From: Vibrio sp. ES.051 | Lineage (GTDB): Bacteria; Pseudomonadota; Gammaproteobacteria; Enterobacterales; Vibrionaceae | Direction of reading: 5' to 3' | DNA length: 64,000 nucleotides | NCBI RefSeq assembly: GCF_002563795.1 | Contig: NZ_PDJL01000005.1 | Location: forward strand, 124,001 to 188,000 | Part shown: positions 56,790-64,000 of the stretch, in pieces | Position numbering within the stretch: position 1 is the stretch's first letter | Layout of the letters: each line of letters starts with the position of its first letter | Notes under the pieces: generated by a model | The model's database searches: none | The model's input: only the letters and a program-made list of their open reading frames with translations | What the model was told of the DNA's origin: nothing | Translations under genes and position numbers: made by a program

Positions 56790-59700
56790 CTACGGGTGAA
56801 CGGTTCGCCCTTTGGTATCGTGACGGAGTGCTTTCTTAAGTTCTGCTTCGACATGGCCAGGCGATTGTGTTTTTGCAGATATCAAGCGGTACATCGCTGG
56901 GATGACGAATAAGGTGACTAACGTTGCAAATCCCATCCCGAAAAAGATAACCGTACCGACGGCAATACGACTCTCATACCCCGCCCCTGTCGACAGTATC
57001 AACGGGATCGCACCAGCAAGTGTGGTAAACGCCGTCATCAGGATCGGACGTAAACGACGTGCAGCAGCATCAATGATCGCTTTTTCAAACTCAGCGCCGC
57101 GGTCACGTAATTGGTTGGCAAACTCTACGATCAAAATACCGTTCTTCGTCACCATACCAATCAACATGATCATGCCAATTTGGCTGTAAATATTCATCCC
57201 TAGGCCCATGACGACTAAACCTAAAAATCCACCAAACACCCCCATTGGAACAGTAAACATCACCACCAAAGGATTAACGAAACTTTCAAACTGAGCCGCC
57301 AAAACTAAGTAAGCGACCAGTAACGCTAAGGCAAACACAATAGCAACACTGGCTTGGTTCTCTTTAAAGTCTCTCGACTCGCCAGAGTAGCTCACCGAGA
57401 TATCACTCGGTAGATTGTCTATCGCTTGTTGATCGAGGTAGTTCAATGCTTCACCCAAGGTATACCCTTCTGACAAATTGGCGGAAATTGTAATCGATTT
57501 CTGCTTATTGTAGTGAGAGAGACGAATGGAAGCCGCGACTTCTTCTATCTTGGTCACTGTGTCTAATGTTACAAGCCCGCCATTGGTGGTGCGCAAATAA
57601 ATTTGGCTCAAATCCGCCGCATTATTGAAGCTGCTTTCGTCACCACGCAGGTACACATCGTACTCTTCACCACGCTCAACATACGTGGTTTCACTTTTAC
57701 CACCGAGCATGATTTCCAACGTATCAGAGATGTCCTTTACACTGACGCCAAGTTCTGCGGCGCGCTGTCTATTTACCGTGACCAATAGCTCTGGCGTTTT
57801 CTCTGAGTAATCAATTTCTGTCCCTTCCATCATGGGTGACTCTTCTGCCTTATTCTTGAGCATATCCGCCCAAACCAACAACTCACCATAATCAGAACCA
57901 CCCAGAACAAACTGAACGGGCTCACTCGAACCACCTTTAAATCCTGGCATAAACGGAAAGACTCTCACGTCAGGCATGCCTGCTAACGCACCTCGAACCT
58001 TACTTAAAGCTTGTTGAGCCGTTACATCACGTTCATTCCAATCTTCAAGAATCATGATCACAAAACCTGTTTGGTCGCCTGCCTGCCCACCAAACGCTGG
58101 CGTTTGAATACTGAAAGACTTCAAATAACCTTGGCCTAAGAGTGGCATGAGTCTGTCTTCAACAATATCCATGTTTGCTGACATACGGTTGTAGGATGTC
58201 GCATCAGCACCACGCACAAAGGCAAAAATTACCCCGCGATCTTCCTGTGGGGTGAGTTGCGCTGGCACCTGATTCATTAGGAAGTAACTTCCGCCCATGC
58301 AAGCCAGTATCACAAGAGGGGCAGCCCAACGAACTTTCAGTGCGCCTTTCAACGCGGCTCGGTAACCGCTCTCCAACCTGCTGAATAGGCGATCAACAAC
58401 TTGATCAAATCGGTTTGGCTTTATATTAGCTTTAAGGATCTGGCTCCCTAGTACAGGAGTTAGCGTCAGAGCAATCAAAGAAGAAAAGATCACCGACATT
58501 GCTAGCAATACCGAAAATTCAGTAAAGAGCAAGCCAACCATACCATCCATAAAGGAGATTGGCAGGAACACCATGACCAACACTAACGTCGTTGCAATAA
58601 CTGCAAAACCGACTTCACGTGTGCCTTTATATGCGGCCAGCAAGGGGGACTCACCACGTTCGATATGATGGAAAATATTTTCTACCACAACGATGGCATC
58701 ATCCACAACTAAACCGATGGAAAGGATTAGCGCCATCAAAGTGATCAAGTTGATCGAAAAACCAAAATAGTAAGCGGCAATGAAAGAGGAAATCAGTGAA
58801 ACCGGAACCGTAACAGCTGGTATCAATGTTGCCCGCGCTTGGCCGATAAAGATGTATAACACCAAGATAACCAAGCCACCTGTAATAAATAGTGTGTTGT
58901 ATACTTCTTCGATTGACCGCTCTATAAACACCGTGGCATCGTAATCGATAGCCAGACGGGTTCCATCTGGTAAAAACTTCTGAATACGATCCACTTCGGT
59001 ACGCACCCGCTTTGCCACTTCAAGCGGATTAGCATCAGACTGAGGGACCACCCCCAAACTAACATTCACAACACCATCACTTTTAAAGGTCGAGTTTTCG
59101 TTCTCCGCACCGATAAACACATCCGCCACATCTTTCAAATAAATGGGCGTATTATCGCTCGCGCGCTTAACCACAAGATACTGAAAGTCTTCTGGCGTAT
59201 TATAACTACGAGCAGTTCGAACCGACATTACGGTCGAGTCATTGCGAACTTCACCGCCAGGACTTTCTAGGTTTTCGCTGCGAAGGGCGGACGTAATATC
59301 CGAAGCGGTCACTGCACGGCCAGCCATCAATTCAGGCTTAAGCTCAACGTACATAACTTTGTACAAACCACCAGACAGATCAATAGAACTCACCCCAGAG
59401 ATCAAGCTGAAGCGGTCCATTAACACACGTTCCGCATACTCCGTCAGCTGAGTTCGATCCATTTCTGCTGAGCTAAGATTAATGTATAGCGAAGCCTGAC
59501 CTGACCCGTTATTTTTGTAAACTATCGGATCGTCCGCTTCATCAGGTAATGAACGTTGGGCTCGAGCAACAGCATCGCGAACATCGCTTACCCCGGTATT
59601 GAGGTCATACCCCAACTCAAAAGTAATCGTGATACGCGAACTGCTGTTGCGTGTTGTAGAACTGATTTCATCTATGCCACTGATACCCGAAAGCTGATCT

Positions 59701-59903
59701 TCCAATACGGAGGTGATTTGGCTTTCGATGATGGTGGCCGACGCCCCTTCGTAACGGGTACTGATCGAGACTACCGGACTTTCAATATCTGGCATTTCAC
59801 GTACCGCAAGCTTGGTGAACGAAACAAAACCAAATACACACAACAGCATGCTCAACACCAACGCTGCGACTGGGCGTTTGACCGAAACGTCAGAAAGTAA
59901 CAT
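56790..59903 (-). CDS. RND multidrug efflux transporter (HAE1/AcrB-MexB type)
   Basis: 1037-residue inner-membrane pump that uses the proton gradient to expel hydrophobic and amphiphilic compounds. Visible: N-terminal FVSFTKLAVREMPDIESPVVSI, two large periplasmic loops, 12 membrane helices, the proton-relay Asp pair in GLVVDDAIVVVENI, and the Lys in GMVTKNGIL, both essential in AcrB. Shorter and less AcrB-like than the main Vibrio VexB/VmeB pump, and closer to the heavy-metal-free HAE1 group. Its ATG overlaps the stop of the adaptor gene (TAATG), so the two form an operon. No outer-membrane channel gene is present; TolC may serve. Confidence 0.9.
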   Translation of the reverse strand: MLLSDVSVKRPVAALVLSMLLCVFGFVSFTKLAVREMPDIESPVVSISTRYEGASATIIESQITSVLEDQLSGISGIDEISSTTRNSSSRITITFELGYDLNTGVSDVRDAVARAQRSLPDEADDPIVYKNNGSGQASLYINLSSAEMDRTQLTEYAERVLMDRFSLISGVSSIDLSGGLYKVMYVELKPELMAGRAVTASDITSALRSENLESPGGEVRNDSTVMSVRTARSYNTPEDFQYLVVKRASDNTPIYLKDVADVFIGAENENSTFKSDGVVNVSLGVVPQSDANPLEVAKRVRTEVDRIQKFLPDGTRLAIDYDATVFIERSIEEVYNTLFITGGLVILVLYIFIGQARATLIPAVTVPVSLISSFIAAYYFGFSINLITLMALILSIGLVVDDAIVVVENIFHHIERGESPLLAAYKGTREVGFAVIATTLVLVMVFLPISFMDGMVGLLFTEFSVLLAMSVIFSSLIALTLTPVLGSQILKANIKPNRFDQVVDRLFSRLESGYRAALKGALKVRWAAPLVILACMGGSYFLMNQVPAQLTPQEDRGVIFAFVRGADATSYNRMSANMDIVEDRLMPLLGQGYLKSFSIQTPAFGGQAGDQTGFVIMILEDWNERDVTAQQALSKVRGALAGMPDVRVFPFMPGFKGGSSEPVQFVLGGSDYGELLVWADMLKNKAEESPMMEGTEIDYSEKTPELLVTVNRQRAAELGVSVKDISDTLEIMLGGKSETTYVERGEEYDVYLRGDESSFNNAADLSQIYLRTTNGGLVTLDTVTKIEEVAASIRLSHYNKQKSITISANLSEGYTLGEALNYLDQQAIDNLPSDISVSYSGESRDFKENQASVAIVFALALLVAYLVLAAQFESFVNPLVVMFTVPMGVFGGFLGLVVMGLGMNIYSQIGMIMLIGMVTKNGILIVEFANQLRDRGAEFEKAIIDAAARRLRPILMTAFTTLAGAIPLILSTGAGYESRIAVGTVIFFGMGFATLVTLFVIPAMYRLISAKTQSPGHVEAELKKALRHDTKGRTVHP

Positions 59904-60997
59904 TAGTTTTCATCCTTAGCCGATGCTTGGTTAAGGTTGGTGGGATTGGCTGATTTCGCTTTGGAAGGGACGACAATTTCTTTTACCTCTACACCATCAC
60001 GCATATTAACAATACCTTGAACAACAATCTTATCGCCAACTTCGACACCCGATTCAATAACAACTTCGTTGTCAACACGAGCACCAAGAGCAACCTCTTG
60101 TCGTGCTGCTTTATTGTTGCTATCAATGACATATACATAGCGTTTGGTACCTGAATATTCTAACGCTTGGACAGGAATAATCGGCGCTTCAATAGCCGGG
60201 AAAGCCAGTGAGGCATTCATTAACATGCCCGGTTTTAAACGATTTTCAGGGTTATCAAACTCAATACGAACACGCAAGTTGAGAGTTTCAGCACTGATCC
60301 GAGTGTCAATCCCCGTGACTTTGCCTGTAAACGTTTTGTTATCCCATGCACTTGTTTTGGCGACGACTTCCATGCCAACAGAAAGCATTGATAAATATCG
60401 CTCTGGTATTTGTAAGTCTAACTGCATCACGGAAAGGGCATCGAGTGTCAGAAGTTCAGTCCCAGCACTCACCATTTTTCCGCGGCTAAAATCAATAAAG
60501 CCCACCGTCCCCGAGAAAGGGGCTGTAATATGAAGATCGGCTAGGTTCGCTTTGGCTGCATCAAGGCGTGCCTGCGCGATTTCTACGCTGGCTTTTTGCG
60601 CGTCGATTTCCGTTTGAGTTATCGCATTTCGCTGTACCAAACGCTGGAATTCTTTTAGCTTGCGTTGTTCATCTTTAAGGTATGCTTTCGCTTCGATTAA
60701 AGCAGCTTGGGCCTTATCATCGTCCAATTGGATTAATAATTGTCCCTGTTGCACGTTTTGATTCGCTTTTACGGCGATCTGATTTACTTTTCCAGCGACT
60801 TCAGACGCGACAATCACAGATTCTGCCGCCTCTAATTTTCCGATAAGCGACAATGACTGGTTGATGTTATGTGTTTCTACTTGCTCAGTCACAACGGTGA
60901 CCGCTGATGGCCCTCGCATCGCAGCCAACGCTGCAGGAGAGTTCATTAATATAAAAAACGATAAAACAGATAAGGATAAAGTGGCTTTCATGCTCAT
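59903..60997 (-). CDS. RND efflux periplasmic adaptor (membrane fusion protein)
   Basis: 364-residue adaptor. A signal peptide (MSMKATLSLSVLSFFILMNSPAALA) has no lipobox Cys, so this adaptor is a soluble or anchored one. Lipoyl-domain flanks: SLIGKLEAAESVIVASEVAGKVNQIAVKANQNVQQGQLLIQLDD and the partner DLHITAPFSGTVGF after the central coiled-coil hairpin (KAYLKDEQRKLKEFQRLVQRNAITQTEIDAQKASVEIAQARLDAAKANLA). It links the inner-membrane pump to an outer-membrane channel. Start ATG at 60997, with an alternative at 60991. Operon with the RND pump. Confidence 0.9.
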   Translation of the reverse strand: MSMKATLSLSVLSFFILMNSPAALAAMRGPSAVTVVTEQVETHNINQSLSLIGKLEAAESVIVASEVAGKVNQIAVKANQNVQQGQLLIQLDDDKAQAALIEAKAYLKDEQRKLKEFQRLVQRNAITQTEIDAQKASVEIAQARLDAAKANLADLHITAPFSGTVGFIDFSRGKMVSAGTELLTLDALSVMQLDLQIPERYLSMLSVGMEVVAKTSAWDNKTFTGKVTGIDTRISAETLNLRVRIEFDNPENRLKPGMLMNASLAFPAIEAPIIPVQALEYSGTKRYVYVIDSNNKAARQEVALGARVDNEVVIESGVEVGDKIVVQGIVNMRDGVEVKEIVVPSKAKSANPTNLNQASAKDEN

Positions 60998-61280
60998 GAT
61001 ATTGGCTTCTAAAAGAATAAACTGATGTCATTAAACTACTCACAGTTTACCAATAGATACGTTGTCTAACGTCAAGTAGTGTAAATTCAAGTAAAAGAGT
61101 ATTTTTGTTTTGTTTAAAGTACATACAAAACGCTGAATTTCTACCACCCTTGCCCAAAAAGACAGCATTCAACGTAAAAACGCCAGAAAAACGCTTTACA
61201 GCCTGAGCGAGTTTGCTATGATTCGCTCCGCACTTGGGAGATGAGTTGGGAAAACATCTTACTAAGTATAAAAATACCCT
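60998..61280. other. Divergent spacer between the RND operon and the tRNA array (283 bases)
   Basis: Holds the RND operon promoter (minus) and the tRNA promoter (61195-61222, plus). No open reading frame or operator I can name. Confidence 0.4.
61195..61222 (+). promoter_or_regulatory. Stable-RNA promoter of the tRNA-Tyr array
   Basis: -35 TTTACA (61195-61200), 16-base spacer, -10 TATGAT (61217-61222), then a GC-rich discriminator TCGCTCCGCAC typical of stringent-controlled tRNA/rRNA promoters. It sits about 60 bases upstream of the first tRNA. Confidence 0.75.
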
Positions 61281-61365
<85 letters not shown>

Positions 61366-61445
61366 TATTTCTTCTTGTGATTGCATCATAAGAAACAACT
61401 TGGACAGTTGTGTTGGGAAAACACTGTTCAAGTATAAAACACCCT

Positions 61446-61530
<85 letters not shown>

Positions 61531-61610
61531 TATTTCTTCTTGTGATCGCATCATGAGAAACAACTTGGAAAGTTGTATTGGGAAAACACTGTTCAAGTAT
61601 AAAACACCCT

Positions 61611-61695
<85 letters not shown>

Positions 61696-61775
61696 TATTT
61701 CTTCTTGTGATCGCATCATGAGAAATAACTTGGAAAGTTGTGTTGGGAAAACACTGTTCAAGTATAAAACACCCT

Positions 61776-61860
<85 letters not shown>

Positions 61861-61940
61861 TATTTCTTCTTGTGATCGCATCATGAGAAATAACTTGGAA
61901 AGTTGTGTTGGGAAAACACTATTCAAGTATAAAACACCCT

Positions 61941-62025
<85 letters not shown>

Positions 62026-62030
62026 TATAG

Positions 62031-62060
62031 AAAATCCAGCTCATTGAGCTGGATTTTTTT
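62031..62060 (+). terminator. Terminator of the tRNA-Tyr array
   Basis: AATCCAGCTCA / TGAGCTGGATT stem with a small loop and a seven-base T-run, just after the last tRNA. Confidence 0.92.
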
Positions 62061-62259
62061 CGTTTCAGGACTGGTGAACGTCAACGTATGATTAGATAAC
62101 CCAAGATGCGATGCTGAAGGCGACTTCTAATGAATTGTATGTAGTAATACGCAGTAATCCTGAACTGTATGTTAGTTTAGAACGATGCCTCTCGCTTTCT
62201 TAATTGGACTATCAAGCGATTGACGGAAAGATAAAAGTCCATCGCTATACATCAGATAC

Positions 62260-62292
62260 AAAAAATCCCGCAGGGGGGTGCGGGATTTTTTT
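62260..62292. terminator. Bidirectional terminator of the Tim44-domain gene
   Basis: AAAAATCCCGCA / TGCGGGATTTTT stem with a six-G loop, 24 bases from the stop of the minus-strand gene. Confidence 0.85.
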
Positions 62293-62316
62293 AAGACTAA
62301 ATTGGTTTAAAGGTGA

Positions 62317-63189
62317 CTAGCCTTGAATACCAACAATCAACCAAGGCGCGTTAGGTACCGTAAGATCACGCTCTAGGTGCCAAATATCTTCGATACTCTC
62401 TTCGACGCCTTCAACGGCGTCACGGTAACGACCACTGAACTGCAAGCTTAATTGTGCTTTATTCGCGTCATAATCTGCACGTACAATTTCAGCATCAACA
62501 TACATGACATCCGTGTGCTGCTCACCTTCTAGCTTCGCTCGCTCTGCTTTAAGATCATCCAACAAGCTTGGAGAGACATACTCTTCAATGGTGTCTAGCT
62601 GATTGTGATTCCAGGCGCCTTGTAAGATTCGGTAGTGCTCACGAGCACCATTAACAAAAGCGGCTTGGTCAAAACCTGGTGGGTAATTGTGTGGTACATC
62701 ACTTTGAGACCCAAAACCAGTAAAACCACCTGTATTTGAGTTTGGCTGCTGTTCAAAGTTTTGCATATTAGGTTGCTCAAACTTAGACGTGTTACCACCA
62801 AATGCTGGTTGATGACGGTGCTGGTTCATGCTGCCTTGCTTTGCACCTAACATGCCGCGCATCAACTTAAAGATGAAGAAGGCAATCAAACCAATAATTA
62901 GGATATCCATAAACTGGATACCTTCAAAAGCACCACCAAAGAAAGCAGCAAGCAGTCCACCAGCTAAAAGACCACCAAGGAGACCACCCATCAAGCCTTT
63001 TTTGCTTGAAGATTTTGCCGTCTTCTCTTTACCGATCGTATTAGTGTTTTGTTGCTGTTGTTTAGGCGCAGGGGCAGTTTTGTAACTCTTACCAAAAGAC
63101 TTACCACCACCAAACCTTTTCGCTTCTGCGATAGGTGTTACAGCGACAGTAAACATTAATAGAGCAACAATAGAAAATAAACGTTTCAT
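62317..63189 (-). CDS. Tim44-like domain membrane protein
   Basis: 290-residue secreted or membrane protein. Start ATG at 63189 follows AAGGA; seven upstream residues in frame (63210) are not needed. A signal peptide (MKRLFSIVALLMFTVAVTPIAEA) is followed by Gly/Lys- and Gln-rich stretches, then a hydrophobic region (GLLGGLLAGGLLAAFF and FMDILIIGLIAFFIFKLM, about residues 80-115), a Gln/Asn/Gly linker and the C-terminal Tim44 domain (about 180-290), ending WLIVGIQG. Bacterial Tim44-like proteins are of unknown role, with possible envelope lipid binding. Its own terminator at 62260. Confidence 0.82.
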   Translation of the reverse strand: MKRLFSIVALLMFTVAVTPIAEAKRFGGGKSFGKSYKTAPAPKQQQQNTNTIGKEKTAKSSSKKGLMGGLLGGLLAGGLLAAFFGGAFEGIQFMDILIIGLIAFFIFKLMRGMLGAKQGSMNQHRHQPAFGGNTSKFEQPNMQNFEQQPNSNTGGFTGFGSQSDVPHNYPPGFDQAAFVNGAREHYRILQGAWNHNQLDTIEEYVSPSLLDDLKAERAKLEGEQHTDVMYVDAEIVRADYDANKAQLSLQFSGRYRDAVEGVEESIEDIWHLERDLTVPNAPWLIVGIQG

Positions 63190-63442
63190 CGTTATCCTTA
63201 AAGTTAACATATCTAAGGTGGTGCCCTATCAATACGAAACAATTATGGTTTCAAACAGTAGCACGCCAAAGATGATAGTGAGGTTATCATACTCTGTATG
63301 TCAGTTGATGAAAATAGCCTAAAGAAGCTGACATGTATCAGAATATTGCCAAGTCTGTTGGCTTGCACTTGATTGCGTTATTGACGGTTAATAAGTAGCT
63401 GACTATCATATTGAACGATGTTCAATAAACCAGTTTGAGAGT

Positions 63443-64000
63443 ATGGCACGCAGAAACGATCACACTAGAGAAGAGTTAATAAATTTGACACTGACCACAG
63501 TCAAAAACTTTTTAGATGAGCACTCTTACCACGAGCTGAGCCTGCGTAAAATCGCTAACATGATTGGCTATGTGCCGAGTACACTTGTTAACATTTTTGG
63601 TAATTACAACATATTACTGCTGCATGTTGTCGCCCAAACTTTAGATGAATTAGCGCAAGAGGCTCAAAAAGCCACAAATAACAGCAAAGATGGCCACCAA
63701 GCTCTATTTGAACTCGCATACTGCTACCATGATTTTGCTCAAAAACACCCTTATCGCTGGCAACTTGTTTTCGAACACAATATGAACGGCGCACCACTCC
63801 CTGAATGGCATGCGAAACGGATTGATGGTATGACTGGCATGCTTGAGTCATTACTGGCTGAAATTGCACCCCATCGAACAGAATCTGAAGTTGTGAAAGC
63901 AAGCCGCGTATTATGGTCTGGCGTGCATGGTATTACCTTGCTCAGTGTTGATGATAAGTTTTTCTCTAGCGAGCCTGTTGATGGCAAAGAATTGATCGGT
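63443..64000 (+). CDS. TetR-family regulator (3' end beyond window)
   Basis: First 186 residues of a TetR-type repressor, interrupted by the window edge. The N-terminal helix-turn-helix has MARRNDHTREELINLTLTTVKNFLDEHSYHELSLRKIANMIGYVPSTLVNIFGNYNILLLHVV, typical of the family, and the C-terminal ligand part has LWSGVHGITLLS, the WHG-type (TetR_C) signature. The ligand and target are unknown. It is divergent from the Tim44-domain gene, with about 250 bases between. A role in regulating the RND operon about 2.4 kb away is only a guess. Confidence 0.85.
   Translation, partial: MARRNDHTREELINLTLTTVKNFLDEHSYHELSLRKIANMIGYVPSTLVNIFGNYNILLLHVVAQTLDELAQEAQKATNNSKDGHQALFELAYCYHDFAQKHPYRWQLVFEHNMNGAPLPEWHAKRIDGMTGMLESLLAEIAPHRTESEVVKASRVLWSGVHGITLLSVDDKFFSSEPVDGKELIG

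Larger units (their letters stand above)
62026..62316. other. Spacer between the tRNA array and the Tim44 gene
   Basis: After the tRNA terminator there are about 200 bases without a recognisable feature, ending in a bidirectional terminator (62260-62292) that serves the Tim44 gene from the other side. Confidence 0.5.

Overview
The window is a chromosomal segment of a gammaproteobacterium, almost certainly a Vibrio. The evidence is gene content and order that match this group and, in several blocks, Escherichia coli: comEC-msbA-lpxK-ycaR-kdsB, lolCDE, mfd-csiV, hinT/ycfL/lpoB/thiK/ycfP/ndh, and ffs/atl/ybaY/tesB/decR. Vibrio-typical families (CsiV, DUF3360, a VC1899-like CARF nuclease) fit the same call. 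The species cannot be fixed from the sequence alone. No prophage, insertion sequence, CRISPR array or rRNA operon is visible.

Layout. 1-4 kb: the edge of a lipoprotein related to ImpA/AcfD-type metalloproteases, then a four-gene amino-acid ABC importer on the minus strand. 4-5.5 kb: a lipoprotein with a poly-glycine tract. 6-12 kb: a DUF3360 membrane protein, then pyruvate formate-lyase (pflB) and its activase (pflA), separated by an LpxR-type lipid A deacylase gene. 12-14.4 kb: a CbiM-like membrane protein, YfbU and a MipA/OmpV porin-like protein. 14.8-19.7 kb: the PrkA kinase / DUF444 / SpoVR stress operon. 19.8-25.8 kb: Kdo and lipid A synthesis and export plus ComEC. 25.8-34.7 kb: DUF2062, LolCDE, a PilZ protein, Mfd and CsiV. 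34.8-41.7 kb: an acetyltransferase, NADH dehydrogenase II with two FNR boxes upstream, and the ycfP-thiK-lpoB-ycfL-hinT cluster.

41.9-49.4 kb: a chemoreceptor, a stand-alone CARF-PD-(D/E)XK nuclease (Card1/VC1899 family), uridine phosphorylase with a CRP site, a ZntA-type ATPase with a MerR-type promoter, and a CBS-domain protein. 49.6-55.5 kb: a TrmH methyltransferase, 4.5S SRP RNA, a membrane protein, an alkyltransferase-like protein, YbaY, TesB, and a DecR regulator divergent from a PLP-dependent cysteine-type enzyme. 55.5-56.8 kb is a scarred region: a DUF1244 gene, a detached DUF1244 tail on the other strand, and a probable broken reading frame. 56.8-61 kb: an RND efflux pair. 61.2-62.1 kb: five tRNA-Tyr genes in exact 165-bp repeats. 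The window closes with a Tim44-domain protein and a TetR regulator cut by the edge.

Themes. Cell-envelope work dominates (Kdo/lipid A supply, MsbA, LolCDE, LpoB and CsiV activators, LpxR, MipA, RND). A second theme is the anaerobic switch (pfl, ndh and DUF3360 with FNR-like boxes). The most unusual gene is the CARF nuclease, which has no CRISPR-Cas genes near it in this window.
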